The notes under the pieces were generated by a model. The model did not search any database. It was not told where the DNA came from and worked only from the letters and a program-made list of their open reading frames with translations. A DNA stretch of 64,000 bases from Mobilibacterium timonense (GTDB lineage: Bacteria > Bacillota > Clostridia > Peptostreptococcales > Anaerovoracaceae), in the NCBI RefSeq assembly GCF_900155555.1, contig NZ_FUHN01000007.1:303912-367911 (forward strand), written 5' to 3'. Position 1 is the first letter of the stretch. The number at the start of each line of letters is the position of its first letter. Shown one piece after another: positions 27,680 to 36,969 of this stretch. Made by a program: the position numbers and the translations under genes.

Positions 27680-30600
27680 ATGGCAGAAAACAAGAAACCA
27701 AACTCAAATAACATAAACGGCAAGAGACCCGCTTCTTCCACCCCTGCCAGCGACGACGCGCGCAAACAGAAGGAGATGCAGGCTCTGGCAAGAGCAATGG
27801 CGAGAAAGCGTCTCCGCGAACAGCAGGAGGCGGCTGCCAGGAAAACTTCTGCTGCGACATCATCCGACCATTCTCAGGGAAGCAAAAGGAGCCAGGCAGG
27901 CCCGGGCACCACTGAGGAAATTTCCAGGGAAATAGCGCAGGCTCAGAAGTCCCAGGCTCAAAAGCAGCAGGAGATGCGTGAACTGGCCCAGGCCATGGCC
28001 CGCATGAAGCTGAAACAGGACAGGGAGCAGGCCGGTGTCAGTCCTGCCGCTCAGGCCGGCAGCGATCACGCCGCACATACCGGGATCTCAGAGAGCGCCC
28101 ATGCTGCCCGGACCACTGCTGCAAGCAAGTCCGCTGCAACTCAGCAACCACATCACCAGTCCAGAGTGGAAAGGCACATGGCCGAGAGCGCTGCACGTCA
28201 TAATACAGCAAGGCCACAGTCGCGGGTCCAGGCACCACAGTTCGCAGAACCATCCCTTCCGCTTTCTGACAGCCCTGATGACGATGATTTCCTGAAGCGT
28301 ATCGATGCTCAGCTCAGCGGTCAGGATCCTGAAGAAAAAGGACACAGGATAAAGCGGCACCTTCACCACAGATCTGAGGAGGCCACAGGTACTAAGGCAG
28401 CGGCTGAGAAGCATCCTAAACTAGAGGTTGCAAAGGAAAAACTGAAGCATCCGAAGGAGACCCTGATAGAGCTGTTCACCAGGGAGAACCCTGCCTACGA
28501 CCCGGACGGTGGAGATACCGTCACACTGAACGGCAAGAGCGTCAAGAACCGCCCTCGCCTCTTCAGCGTGAAGAAGACTGTTCGAAATGCCTTCGCTGTG
28601 GTCGGAGCAATGATAGTGATCTTTATCTTCTCCGCTGTGCTGATCATTGCCACCGCCCCGAAGATCGATCCGTCAAATATATATGACCAGATCTCACAGT
28701 CCTCAGTGATCTACGATCAGGACGGTAACGAGATCGATACCGTGAGCTACGGCCAGGACAGGACCATCATCAAATACAGTGACCTTAACAAGCAGACGGT
28801 CGACGCATTCGTGGCGCTGGAAGATAAGACGTTCTGGACGCATCACGGCTTCAACTGGACCAGAATGGCAGGAGCTGTTCTCCAGTCCTTCACCGGAGGC
28901 GGGATCAGCGGGACCAGCACGATCACCCAGCAGCTGGCGAGGAACGTCTACCTCCCAGAGATCAAGAGCCAGCGAAGCCTCAAGCGTAAGATCATCGAGA
29001 TGTACTATGCTCACGAGATAGAAAAGACTCTTTCCAAGAAAGAGATAGTTACCGCGTACCTGAACAGCATCTACTTCGGTTTCGGAAACTACGGCATAGA
29101 AGACGCCTCGGAGACCTATTTTTCCAAGCACGCAAAGGATCTCACCCTCGAGGAGAGCGCAGCGCTCGCCGCCCTCCCTCAGTCACCGGATTCCTATGCT
29201 TTCCTGGTGCCTCAGGACACGGCGACCGTCGACGGCACTGTGATAACCGTAAATGGAAACAACTACGTGGTGAACGATATATCCAAGTCGAGGCGCGACA
29301 TCTGCCTCGATTTGATGAAGGATCAGGGGTACATCACCAAGAGCGAGCATGATGAAGCATATGGAAAGGATCTTTCCTCCTTTATCAACCCGACGATCGC
29401 GGAGTCAGACGACAACGCTTCGTACTTCACGGACTTCGTCATAAGCCAGGTGATCTCCGACCTTCAAGACGAATACAACATGAGCTACAAGCGGGCTCAG
29501 GACCTGGTCTATGCAGGCGGACTGAAGATACACACCACCATGGACGAGACGGCTCAGGATGTCATCGAGAAGGAGTTCGAGGACAACTCGAACTTCCCTG
29601 GACTCACCAACCTGCAGAAGGACGGAAACAACAACATCGTTTCCGATTCGGGCTCCATCATCCTCTACGATTACGCGAACATGATCACTGACGGAAAGTT
29701 CGTGTTCCAGGATGGCGAGTACAAGCAGAAGAGCGACGGCTCCCTGGTGGTTTACAAGAACAAGAGGCTGAACATATACAAGACCAGCACCTCCAGCGGT
29801 ACTGACTACAGTCTGGAGTTCAAGTCCTCCTACGTCACCGAGGACGGGACGATCTACATCTATCCGGGCGGATACATAAACATCCCTGCTCAGTACAAGT
29901 CGCTGGACAAGAATGGCAATCTGGTGATCTCCGCTGAGTATATAAATAAGAACAGCGACATGTTCACCGAGGTGGACGGTCACCCGGCGTTTACGGAAAA
30001 GGCATATACCATGCAGGCGAAGGTCGTGCAGCCTCAGGCGGCGATGGTCATCACCGAGGTCGGCACCGGAGAATTGAAGGCAATGGTCGGCGGAAGAGGT
30101 GTGACAGGTTCAAACCTGTACAACAGAGCCACCAACACGAGGCAGCCTGGTTCCTCCATCAAGCCGATAGGCGTCTACAGCACGGCACTTCAGATGAGCA
30201 AGGAGGCCGAGAGCCAGGGCAAGACCTTCGATTTCAAGGACCCTGGTAACGACACGCAGGGTGCCGACGGATACGGCGATTATCTGACGGCCTCGTCCAT
30301 CATCAAGGATGAGCCGCTGACCTTCGACGGAAAGATATGGCCTAAGAACTCCTACAACGGCTTCAAGGGCAACGTCACCATGAGATACGCCCTCCAGCAG
30401 TCCATCAACACCGTAGCCGTAAAGCTCTACGAGCAGGAGGGATACAAGAACGTCGCCAACACGATCAAGAAATTCGGCATTTCATCGCTGGATCTCGATG
30501 AATCAACGGGAAGCAAGGACGCAGGTCCTGCTTCTCTGGCTCTGGGAGGTCTCTCCAACGGAGTTTCTCCTTACGAGATGGCAGAAGCGTATGCTACCTT

Positions 30601-31318
30601 CCCTAACAACGGTGTGCGAAAGGATACCATCTGCTATACCACCGTCGAGGACAGCAGCGGAGTTCTCCTTAAGTCAAAGTCAAAGTCACACACGGTTCTG
30701 GACAAAGGCGTAGCATGGATAATGACAGACATGCTGAAGTCGGTCGTATCTGACGGTATCGGAAGCAACGCCGCCATCAGCGGGGTACAGTCCGGTGGTA
30801 AGACGGGAACCACAGAGAATAACTATGATATCTGGTTCTGCGGATTCACTCCTAACTACTCCGCCGCGCTGTGGATAGGAACAGACGTGAACATCCAGCT
30901 CACATCTGCATCCGGAATGGCTGCAAGACTCTGGGGACGCATAATGAACCAGATCCCTGCCGCAAAGCAGGGCAAGTACAAGAGCATGCCGAGCAACGTG
31001 GTCAAATACCACGGCGAGTACTACACGAAGGGTACTGAGCCTACCAAATCACAACTGCAGACTATCGAGGAGACCCAGGAAGAAGAGACTACGCCTCAGG
31101 AGGTCCCTAAGAACGAGGAGAACAACTCCAGTGGCGAGAACACAGGTGATAACACCGGTGGTAATACTGGTGGTAACACTGGAGGCAATACCGGCGGAAA
31201 CACCGGTGGCAACACTGGTGGTAACACCGGCGGCAATACCGGCGGAAACACCGGTGGCAACACTGGTGGTAACACCGGCGGTAATACCGGTGGTGATAAT
31301 ACCAACACTACCGGATAA
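27680..31318 (+). CDS. Class A penicillin-binding protein with long cytosolic tail and NTGG-repeat C-terminus
   Basis: This 1,212-residue bifunctional peptidoglycan synthase is far longer than the usual 700-900. Residues 1-300 are a hydrophilic, Ala/Gln/Lys-rich cytosolic tail. It contains a duplicated helix motif, KQKEMQALARAMARKRL (29-45) and KQQEMRELAQAMARMKL (95-111). The single membrane helix lies near 304-327. The GT51 glycosyltransferase domain has EDKTFWTHHG at about 381 and STITQQLARN. In the transpeptidase domain the serine motif is S825-S-I-K, the second motif S908-I-N, and the third KTG at 1041. The last about 50 residues are NTGG repeats. A promoter and a strong terminator bracket it, so it is monocistronic. 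Confidence 0.97.
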   Translation: MAENKKPNSNNINGKRPASSTPASDDARKQKEMQALARAMARKRLREQQEAAARKTSAATSSDHSQGSKRSQAGPGTTEEISREIAQAQKSQAQKQQEMRELAQAMARMKLKQDREQAGVSPAAQAGSDHAAHTGISESAHAARTTAASKSAATQQPHHQSRVERHMAESAARHNTARPQSRVQAPQFAEPSLPLSDSPDDDDFLKRIDAQLSGQDPEEKGHRIKRHLHHRSEEATGTKAAAEKHPKLEVAKEKLKHPKETLIELFTRENPAYDPDGGDTVTLNGKSVKNRPRLFSVKKTVRNAFAVVGAMIVIFIFSAVLIIATAPKIDPSNIYDQISQSSVIYDQDGNEIDTVSYGQDRTIIKYSDLNKQTVDAFVALEDKTFWTHHGFNWTRMAGAVLQSFTGGGISGTSTITQQLARNVYLPEIKSQRSLKRKIIEMYYAHEIEKTLSKKEIVTAYLNSIYFGFGNYGIEDASETYFSKHAKDLTLEESAALAALPQSPDSYAFLVPQDTATVDGTVITVNGNNYVVNDISKSRRDICLDLMKDQGYITKSEHDEAYGKDLSSFINPTIAESDDNASYFTDFVISQVISDLQDEYNMSYKRAQDLVYAGGLKIHTTMDETAQDVIEKEFEDNSNFPGLTNLQKDGNNNIVSDSGSIILYDYANMITDGKFVFQDGEYKQKSDGSLVVYKNKRLNIYKTSTSSGTDYSLEFKSSYVTEDGTIYIYPGGYINIPAQYKSLDKNGNLVISAEYINKNSDMFTEVDGHPAFTEKAYTMQAKVVQPQAAMVITEVGTGELKAMVGGRGVTGSNLYNRATNTRQPGSSIKPIGVYSTALQMSKEAESQGKTFDFKDPGNDTQGADGYGDYLTASSIIKDEPLTFDGKIWPKNSYNGFKGNVTMRYALQQSINTVAVKLYEQEGYKNVANTIKKFGISSLDLDESTGSKDAGPASLALGGLSNGVSPYEMAEAYATFPNNGVRKDTICYTTVEDSSGVLLKSKSKSHTVLDKGVAWIMTDMLKSVVSDGIGSNAAISGVQSGGKTGTTENNYDIWFCGFTPNYSAALWIGTDVNIQLTSASGMAARLWGRIMNQIPAAKQGKYKSMPSNVVKYHGEYYTKGTEPTKSQLQTIEETQEEETTPQEVPKNEENNSSGENTGDNTGGNTGGNTGGNTGGNTGGNTGGNTGGNTGGNTGGNTGGNTGGNTGGDNTNTTG
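31151..31294 (+). repeat. Twelve tandem 12-bp units encoding NTGG
   Basis: Twelve in-frame units of AA(C/T)AC(C/T)GG(N)GG(N) code for (NTGG)12 at the PBP C-terminus. A higher-order 48-bp block of four units occurs at 31187-31234 and again at 31235-31282, differing only at the last base. This indicates recent duplication and likely length variation between strains. Confidence 0.95.
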
Positions 31319-31376
31319 TATTCACTAGGGTGGCAGCACGCCCGCCCGGTAAAGCTTCGAATACTTCAGACACACG

Positions 31377-31422
31377 AAAAGACGAGGCGATGACACGAAC
31401 GGTGTCAAAGCCTCGTCTTTTT
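31377..31422 (+). terminator. Rho-independent terminator of the PBP gene
   Basis: The stem GACGAGGC (31381-31388) pairs with GCCTCGTC (31410-31417). A nested TGACAC/GTGTCA hairpin sits in its loop, and five T residues follow. The flanking A and T runs extend the stem and would also allow some stopping of leftward transcription. Confidence 0.85.
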
Positions 31423-31490
31423 ATGTGCGATCACATGCACCACTGGCGGATCCGTATCACAATAACAGACCTGCCATGTCTATATCTGGT

Positions 31491-32147
31491 CTATATCTGC
31501 ATCTGACCTTGTATCTCTCTGATGGCCATGGCTCTGTCCTCAGCCTTGAACACTGCGGAGCCAGCCACCAGGATATCAGCACCGGCCTCCTCGAGCTTCC
31601 TGGCGTTGTTCCCATTAACTCCGCCATCGACCTCTATTTCGTAGCCGAACCCACCGCTTTTCCTGAGCTGATCGAGCCTTCTTATCTTTTCGAAGGAATT
31701 CTCTATGAATTTCTGACCGCCGAACCCGGGGTTCACAGACATCACCAGGACGAGATCCGCATAAGGAAGCACGTATTCCAGGGCAGACTCCGGAGTGGCA
31801 GGGTTGAGAGCCACGCCGGCCTTTACGCCCAGGCTGTGGATGTGTTGGATAGTCCTGTTCAAGTGGAGACAGGCCTCAGCGTGGACCGTTATGAATTCCG
31901 TCCTGTCGGTAATGAAATCTTCCAGGTATCTGTCAGGATCCTGGATCATCAGGTGCACATCATATGGAACACTGGATATCCTGTTCAGGCTCTTCATGAC
32001 TGGAGCCCCGAAACTAATATTGGGAACGAACATCCCATCCATCACGTCTACATGTATGTAATCCGCCCCAGAATCACAAACCTGGGCAACGTCTCTGCCC
32101 AGGTTTGCAAAATCGGCTGATAAAATCGAAGGCGCTATCTTCGCCAT
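31491..32147 (-). CDS. rpe: Ribulose-phosphate 3-epimerase
   Basis: This enzyme of about 218 residues is a TIM barrel interconverting ribulose-5-phosphate and xylulose-5-phosphate in the pentose phosphate pathway. MAKIAPSILSADFANLGRD, the metal histidines in YIHVDVMDGMFVPNISFG and DVHLMI, the aspartate in EVDGGVNGNNA, and AGSAVF are all present. The ATG at 32147 overlaps the rsgA stop by 13 bp and has AAAGAGG upstream. The 29 codons before it are not conserved. It is the last gene of the priA-rpe run. Confidence 0.97.
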   Translation of the reverse strand: MAKIAPSILSADFANLGRDVAQVCDSGADYIHVDVMDGMFVPNISFGAPVMKSLNRISSVPYDVHLMIQDPDRYLEDFITDRTEFITVHAEACLHLNRTIQHIHSLGVKAGVALNPATPESALEYVLPYADLVLVMSVNPGFGGQKFIENSFEKIRRLDQLRKSGGFGYEIEVDGGVNGNNARKLEEAGADILVAGSAVFKAEDRAMAIREIQGQMQI

Positions 32148-33004
32148 TCTGATACCTCTTTCATTATCTGCAAATAAGATCCATATCGGCTTTGGGAGAT
32201 CTCTCCCCTTTCCAGCCCTTCCTTCACGGCACACTCAGGCTCGTTTCTGTGGACACAGTCCAGATACCTGCACATGCCGTCGTATCTCCTGAACTCCGGA
32301 AAAAAATCCCTCACGTTTTTTTCGTTCAGCTCCGGCGCATCCAGGGAAGTGAATCCCGGAGTGTCGTAGAGGAATGTGTCACACTCAAGGCAGAAGATCT
32401 CAACATGTCTTGTGGTGTGCTTTCCACGCCCGGTCTTTTCGCTGATACTTCCGGTCTCCGCTGCACCATTGCCGGCAAGGTGATTGACCATGGTGGATTT
32501 ACCGACGCCGGACTGTCCGGCAAAGGCCGCACTCTTTCCCCTTATCGCCTCAAGGATCTCATCCACGCCTTCTCCAGTCATTCCGTCGACCGTAAATACC
32601 GGATATATATCTTTGTATATGTCGACCAGCTCCTGAAGCCTCCCGGCCGTCACCTTGTCTCTCTTGGTTATCGCTATGATGACCTCAAGCCCCAGCGCCT
32701 CGGCTCCCACACACAGCTTGTCCGCCGTGATGAGGCTCGGCTCCGGCTCTGCGGCCGCAAACGTGACGATAAGAGTGTCCAGGTTTGAAACGGGCGGTCG
32801 GGAAAGAATATTTATGCGTTTCTCCACACCGGTAATAACTGAATCTCCGGTGTCCGAAAGGTGATATTCCACGTGATCACCCACATACAGGATGTTCTTT
32901 CCCCGCTTGAACTTCCCCAGAGCCTTTCCCATGTGGACCTGTCCGGTCTCATCGTCCCTGACGAAGTAGAACCCGCCTATGCCTTTTACAACTCGTCCTT
33001 TCAT
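32135..33004 (-). CDS. rsgA: Ribosome small subunit GTPase RsgA
   Basis: This 289-residue circularly permuted GTPase assists 30S subunit maturation. An N-terminal OB fold (VVKGIGGFYFVRDDETG) is followed by the permuted G motifs: G4 ITKRDKV, G1 GQSGVGKSTMVNHL and G3 DTPGF. The C-terminal zinc site includes CRYLDCVHRNEPECAVK. The order prkC-rsgA-rpe is standard for Bacillota. Confidence 0.97.
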   Translation of the reverse strand: MKGRVVKGIGGFYFVRDDETGQVHMGKALGKFKRGKNILYVGDHVEYHLSDTGDSVITGVEKRINILSRPPVSNLDTLIVTFAAAEPEPSLITADKLCVGAEALGLEVIIAITKRDKVTAGRLQELVDIYKDIYPVFTVDGMTGEGVDEILEAIRGKSAAFAGQSGVGKSTMVNHLAGNGAAETGSISEKTGRGKHTTRHVEIFCLECDTFLYDTPGFTSLDAPELNEKNVRDFFPEFRRYDGMCRYLDCVHRNEPECAVKEGLERGEISQSRYGSYLQIMKEVSEWRR

Positions 33005-33034
33005 ATCCTCCCGTCATTCTAACCGGCTCGATCT

Positions 33035-34732
33035 CTAACCTGTTGTCGTAGAATCACCCGTGTCGCCGCTGTCGCCACCGTTATCCGTCTGAGGCTTGCC
33101 CTTGCTGACCTCGATGTCGATGGTAGTACCCTTGTCCAGCTGTGTATTAGCCGCGTACTGCTGCCACATAACGTAACCATTGCCGTAGACATTGGACTCG
33201 TCATATGTGATGTTTCCTACTGTGAATCCGGCGTTTGCAATAGCTGCCTTGGCCTGAGCGAGACTCATTCCCGTTACAGACGGTACTGTAGCCTTCTCCT
33301 TACCCTTTCCATCGGAGATCACGATGTTGACTCTGGATCCCTTGCTGGCATCTGCTCCGCCCTCAGGATCTTGTGACAGGATGGTTCCTGCGGCCTGTGT
33401 GGAAGTCTGTTCTTTTACCACGCCCAGCTTGTATCCGTATTTCTTGAGGTACTTCTCCACCTCATCGTAGTTCATTCCCACGACATTAGGTACGGTCCCG
33501 TCCTTGGAGCCCTTGCTCAGGTTGACCGTGATCGTACGGCCCCTCTTTGCCTCGGTCCCGGCACCCGGATCCTGATCTGCGACGTGATTCTTAGTCACGG
33601 AGTCGGAATACACGGAAGAGCCCTTCTCGATCTTGAATCCGGCATCTTCTGCTGCGGCCTTGGCCTCGGCATAAGTCATATTTGACAGATCTGGTACCGT
33701 CGTCTTCGCAGTGGTCAGGGCCTTCACTCCCAGCACCAGGAGTGGTATCAGACAGATAGCCGCAACAATTGCGATTATGCGTCTCTTTTTCTTCTGCTCA
33801 GGCGTGAGATGTCTCTTCTTTTTCTTTTTCTTCTTCTTGCCGGAGTCCTCTTCTTCCTCTTCCTGATCCTTGGTCTCCATCGCCTTGTTCAGGGCGCTCT
33901 CTCCGACCATCTTGGTCACGAACTCGATGTTGTCCAGCTCCTCGATGAGCTCATCGGCGCTTGAGTACCTGTTGGTCTGGAACTTGTCGGTACATTTCAT
34001 TATGCACCGCTCAAGAGCAGGAGGAATACCGCTGACAAACTCGCTCGGCGGGATGACGTCCTCGTTTATGTGTTTGAGAGCGACCGTCACCGGGTTGTCT
34101 CCGTCAAAAGGCACCCTGCCGGTGATCATCTCATACATCACGATACCCAGGGAATAGATATCGGATCTCTCGTCCACGTAATTTCCCCTTGCCTGCTCAG
34201 GCGAGAAATAGTGAATGGATCCTATCACCTTGCTTCCCGTGGAGAGGGTGGCGTCGTTCACGGCCTTTGCGATACCGAAATCCGCCAGCTTGGCCACACC
34301 GTCCTTGGTCATGAGAATGTTGTGAGGCTTTACATCTCTGTGGATTATCTTGTTCTTGTGGGCCACGCTCAGCGCGGATGCCACCTGACGGGCGATGTTG
34401 ATCACCGTCCTGTAGTCCATAGGAGCCTCCTCTGCGATGATATCGCTGAGAGGACGACCGTCCACGAGCTCCATTACGATATAGTTGATGTTACCTTCTT
34501 TTCCTACATCATAGACACCTACGATGTTAGGATGAGAAAGCTTTGCCGCGGCCTGGGATTCTCTCTTGAAATTCTCGACGAATACCTCGTCCTTCGTGAA
34601 TTCCGGCCGCAGTATCTTGATCGCGATATATCTGTTCAGTAGCTTGTCCTTGGCCTTGTACACAACCGCCATGCCGCCATCGCCTATCTTCTGGATAAGC
34701 TCATACCTGCCGGCCAAAAGTCTGCTGCTCAT
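33035..34732 (-). CDS. prkC: PASTA-domain Ser/Thr protein kinase (PrkC/Stk1 type)
   Basis: This 565-residue membrane kinase is thought to sense peptidoglycan fragments or lipid II. The kinase domain (about 8-270) has GDGGMAVVYKAKD, the catalytic HRDVKPHNIL and the metal-binding DFGIAKA, with a threonine-rich activation loop. A lysine-rich juxtamembrane stretch precedes one membrane helix (about 330-350). Three extracellular PASTA domains follow, each opening with a VP motif (TVPDL, TVPNVVG, TVPSVTG), and an unusual short Gly/Asp/Thr tail ends the protein. It overlaps functionally with prpC immediately upstream (stop and start one base apart). Confidence 0.97.
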   Translation of the reverse strand: MSSRLLAGRYELIQKIGDGGMAVVYKAKDKLLNRYIAIKILRPEFTKDEVFVENFKRESQAAAKLSHPNIVGVYDVGKEGNINYIVMELVDGRPLSDIIAEEAPMDYRTVINIARQVASALSVAHKNKIIHRDVKPHNILMTKDGVAKLADFGIAKAVNDATLSTGSKVIGSIHYFSPEQARGNYVDERSDIYSLGIVMYEMITGRVPFDGDNPVTVALKHINEDVIPPSEFVSGIPPALERCIMKCTDKFQTNRYSSADELIEELDNIEFVTKMVGESALNKAMETKDQEEEEEDSGKKKKKKKKRHLTPEQKKKRRIIAIVAAICLIPLLVLGVKALTTAKTTVPDLSNMTYAEAKAAAEDAGFKIEKGSSVYSDSVTKNHVADQDPGAGTEAKRGRTITVNLSKGSKDGTVPNVVGMNYDEVEKYLKKYGYKLGVVKEQTSTQAAGTILSQDPEGGADASKGSRVNIVISDGKGKEKATVPSVTGMSLAQAKAAIANAGFTVGNITYDESNVYGNGYVMWQQYAANTQLDKGTTIDIEVSKGKPQTDNGGDSGDTGDSTTTG

Positions 34733-34733
34733 C

Positions 34734-35468
34734 TTACTCCTCCATCATGTCTATGCAAATCACGGAAATGTTGTCGCTTCCACCTCTTTCGTTGGCCATA
34801 TCCACGAGAGTCTTTGCGCAGTCCTGCATGCTCTCCGCAGACTGAAACGTCTCCATGATATCCTTTTCGCTGACCTCGTCATACAATCCGTCGCTGCAGA
34901 TGAGGATCTTATCATCAGGCTCTATGAAAATGTTGAAGCAGTCGGGGCTGTTGTAAGCGTTTGCTCCTATAGCCCTGGTTATCACATTTTTCTTCTCGTG
35001 CACGGCAGCCTCAGCCTTTGTGATGGCTCCCATCTTGAGAAGATCGTTTACATAAGTGTGATCTTCTGTGATCTGATGGATCTCGTTGTTGTGAATGAAA
35101 TACACCCTGCTGTCGCCGACGTTGGCGATATACAGGATCTTGCCGTCTACGTAAGCGAACACCAGCGTAGTGGCCATTCCATTGTATTCGGGCTTCTCCT
35201 GAGACATCTCCCGAATGTATTCGTTAACGTAATTCACCGCATTCTCGAAATACCTGAACATGGCTTCCCTGCCGGCCACGCCGCTGAGGGGATTCTGTTC
35301 AACGTAATCCTGCAATGCATCCAGCGCACCCTGGCTGGCCACCTCTCCAGACTTGTTTCCTCCTACACCGTCGGCCAGCATGAAAAACTTCTTGTCCTCC
35401 AGGACACGCAATGCATCTTCGTTTTTCGTGCGACGTCTTCCAGGATCTGTAAAGTATCCTATATTCAT
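34734..35468 (-). CDS. prpC: PP2C-family Ser/Thr phosphatase, partner of PrkC
   Basis: This protein of about 244 residues is a metal-dependent phosphatase that reverses PrkC phosphorylation. PP2C motifs include RTKNEDA, FMLADGVGGNKSGEVAS, NVGDSRVYF, LICSDGLYDEV and the closing GGSDNISVICI. The ATG at 35468 is preceded by AAAGGTGG and gives the usual N-terminus MNIGYFTDPGRRRTKNED. 18 upstream codons are excluded. It is cotranscribed with prkC. Confidence 0.97.
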   Translation of the reverse strand: MNIGYFTDPGRRRTKNEDALRVLEDKKFFMLADGVGGNKSGEVASQGALDALQDYVEQNPLSGVAGREAMFRYFENAVNYVNEYIREMSQEKPEYNGMATTLVFAYVDGKILYIANVGDSRVYFIHNNEIHQITEDHTYVNDLLKMGAITKAEAAVHEKKNVITRAIGANAYNSPDCFNIFIEPDDKILICSDGLYDEVSEKDIMETFQSAESMQDCAKTLVDMANERGGSDNISVICIDMMEE

Positions 35469-35505
35469 TAAACCACCTTTATAAATATTGATCGATTCCC
35501 GGTCT

Positions 35506-36897
35506 TCACTGTCTCTGAGCACTCTTCCTCAGAATACACCAATAAAAACCTGTCGTAATATTATATGGTAACAACAGGCATTTTTCAACACACTCAAGGT
35601 CATCTCCGCTATTTTCGGCGGCATTCATCTCCCGGAGAAAGCCGTCTGTCACACCTTCGTTTTCATCTCTGTTCAGCGTGCATGTTGAATACATCAGCAT
35701 CCCACCCGGCCTCACATAAGAAGCAGCGTTTGCAAGGATCTTCCTCTGTATTTCAGCAAGCCGCGAAAATCCTGCCACATCTCCCCTGAGCTTTATCTCC
35801 GGCTTTCCTCCGATGGTCCCCAGCCCGGAGCACGGAACGTCTGCCAGCACCAGGTCAAAGGCGTCCTCCCACTCGTCCCTGTGTTCGCTGCCGTCGCTCA
35901 GACATGTGGAAATGCTTTTCAGCCCCAGGCGTTCTGCATTCTTCTCGATCAGTTCAAGTCTGTGGTCGTACACGTCGCAGGCCGTGATGCTGCATCGGTC
36001 TCCCGTCAGCTCGGCCATTGCCGCCGTCTTTCCTCCAGGGGCCGCACACATGTCAAGTATCCTCGTCTTTCCGGAAAAAACATCTTCGTCTGGCGATATT
36101 TCCCGACTCTCCCGGAAGTTCCTGATGAGATGCTCTATGGCCGTAAGGGACCCAGCACCCTGCACCGAATAGTGCCCTCTGGCGAAGAGATCATCCCCGA
36201 CCGGAGCACCCTCCCTCACCACGACACCCGTATCCGTGCCCGCAAGAGCCTCTACAGTGCATCCTTCTTTTTCCAGAGCCGACATGAGAGTCCCGCGGTC
36301 GGTCCTGGTCCTGTTCACCCTGAGGATAAGCGGCTTCTTTTCGTTCATCCCCTCCATGATCCTAACCGCTTCGCCCTCTCCGTACTGCCGGATCAACAAC
36401 TCCACAAGTTCTCTGTTGTAGGAGAGGGTGATGGACAGCCTGTCCACAGGGTCCGTGGTCCCATCAAATGCAGGGTGATGCCAGTTTTCCAGAAAAAGGT
36501 TCTTCCGCTGGCGCATGTAACTGCGAAGGATCGCGTTTATGAATCCGGCAGTGCCCTTCGAAACTCTGCGTGCAAGAGCTACCGACTCGTTCACCGCCGC
36601 GTATTCCGGCATTGAGTCCATCTCCTCCACAGCGAATATACCCATGCGCAGAATGATCTTTGTCCGGTTTTTTATTCCTTTGATACCCTTCGAAGCCAGC
36701 CTGTCGATATAGTAGTCCGCCAGGATGGAGTTTCTCAGTACTCCTCGCGTCATGGCCCTGACAAATGCTCCGTCGCAGCCACGGTGTTCTTCTACTGCCT
36801 TGTTAACCGCCAGATTAGAAAAAGCCTGTTCGACATATACCTCTCTCAGTGCCTGAAAGGAGGCCAGCATGTTCTGATTCATGTTTATATCTTCCAT
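35506..36897 (-). CDS. rsmB: 16S rRNA (cytosine-967-C5)-methyltransferase
   Basis: This 463-residue enzyme has an N-terminal NusB-like RNA-binding domain (about 5-145) and a C-terminal SAM methyltransferase domain. The SAM site is LDMCAAPGGKTAAMAEL. The two catalytic cysteines lie in LADVPCSGLGTIG and MYSTCTLNRDENE. The start is ambiguous: ATG 36897 has its ribosome site too close, while ATG 36882, five codons on, follows GGAAG by eight bases. In most Clostridia rlmN follows this gene, but here prpC follows directly. Confidence 0.96.
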   Translation of the reverse strand: MEDINMNQNMLASFQALREVYVEQAFSNLAVNKAVEEHRGCDGAFVRAMTRGVLRNSILADYYIDRLASKGIKGIKNRTKIILRMGIFAVEEMDSMPEYAAVNESVALARRVSKGTAGFINAILRSYMRQRKNLFLENWHHPAFDGTTDPVDRLSITLSYNRELVELLIRQYGEGEAVRIMEGMNEKKPLILRVNRTRTDRGTLMSALEKEGCTVEALAGTDTGVVVREGAPVGDDLFARGHYSVQGAGSLTAIEHLIRNFRESREISPDEDVFSGKTRILDMCAAPGGKTAAMAELTGDRCSITACDVYDHRLELIEKNAERLGLKSISTCLSDGSEHRDEWEDAFDLVLADVPCSGLGTIGGKPEIKLRGDVAGFSRLAEIQRKILANAASYVRPGGMLMYSTCTLNRDENEGVTDGFLREMNAAENSGDDLECVEKCLLLPYNITTGFYWCILRKSAQRQ

Positions 36898-36933
36898 CCT
36901 CTCCCGTTGATTCGCGGGATCTTAACTAAGAAA

Positions 36934-36956
36934 TGCCGGCTCCAAGAGAGCCGGCA
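36934..36956 (-). terminator. Weak terminator hairpin after the YugP-like gene
   Basis: A perfect 9-bp stem TGCCGGCTC/GAGCCGGCA with a 5-base loop is followed on the minus strand by TTTCTTA. The T-run is short, so partial read-through into rsmB is expected. Confidence 0.5.
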
Positions 36957-36969
36957 GCAAAAATACCTA

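Noticed and set aside
31151-31294. Regular short repeats that might be read as a CRISPR array
   Set aside because: Units are 12 bp, contiguous, in frame and code for NTGG. There are no spacers and no cas genes.
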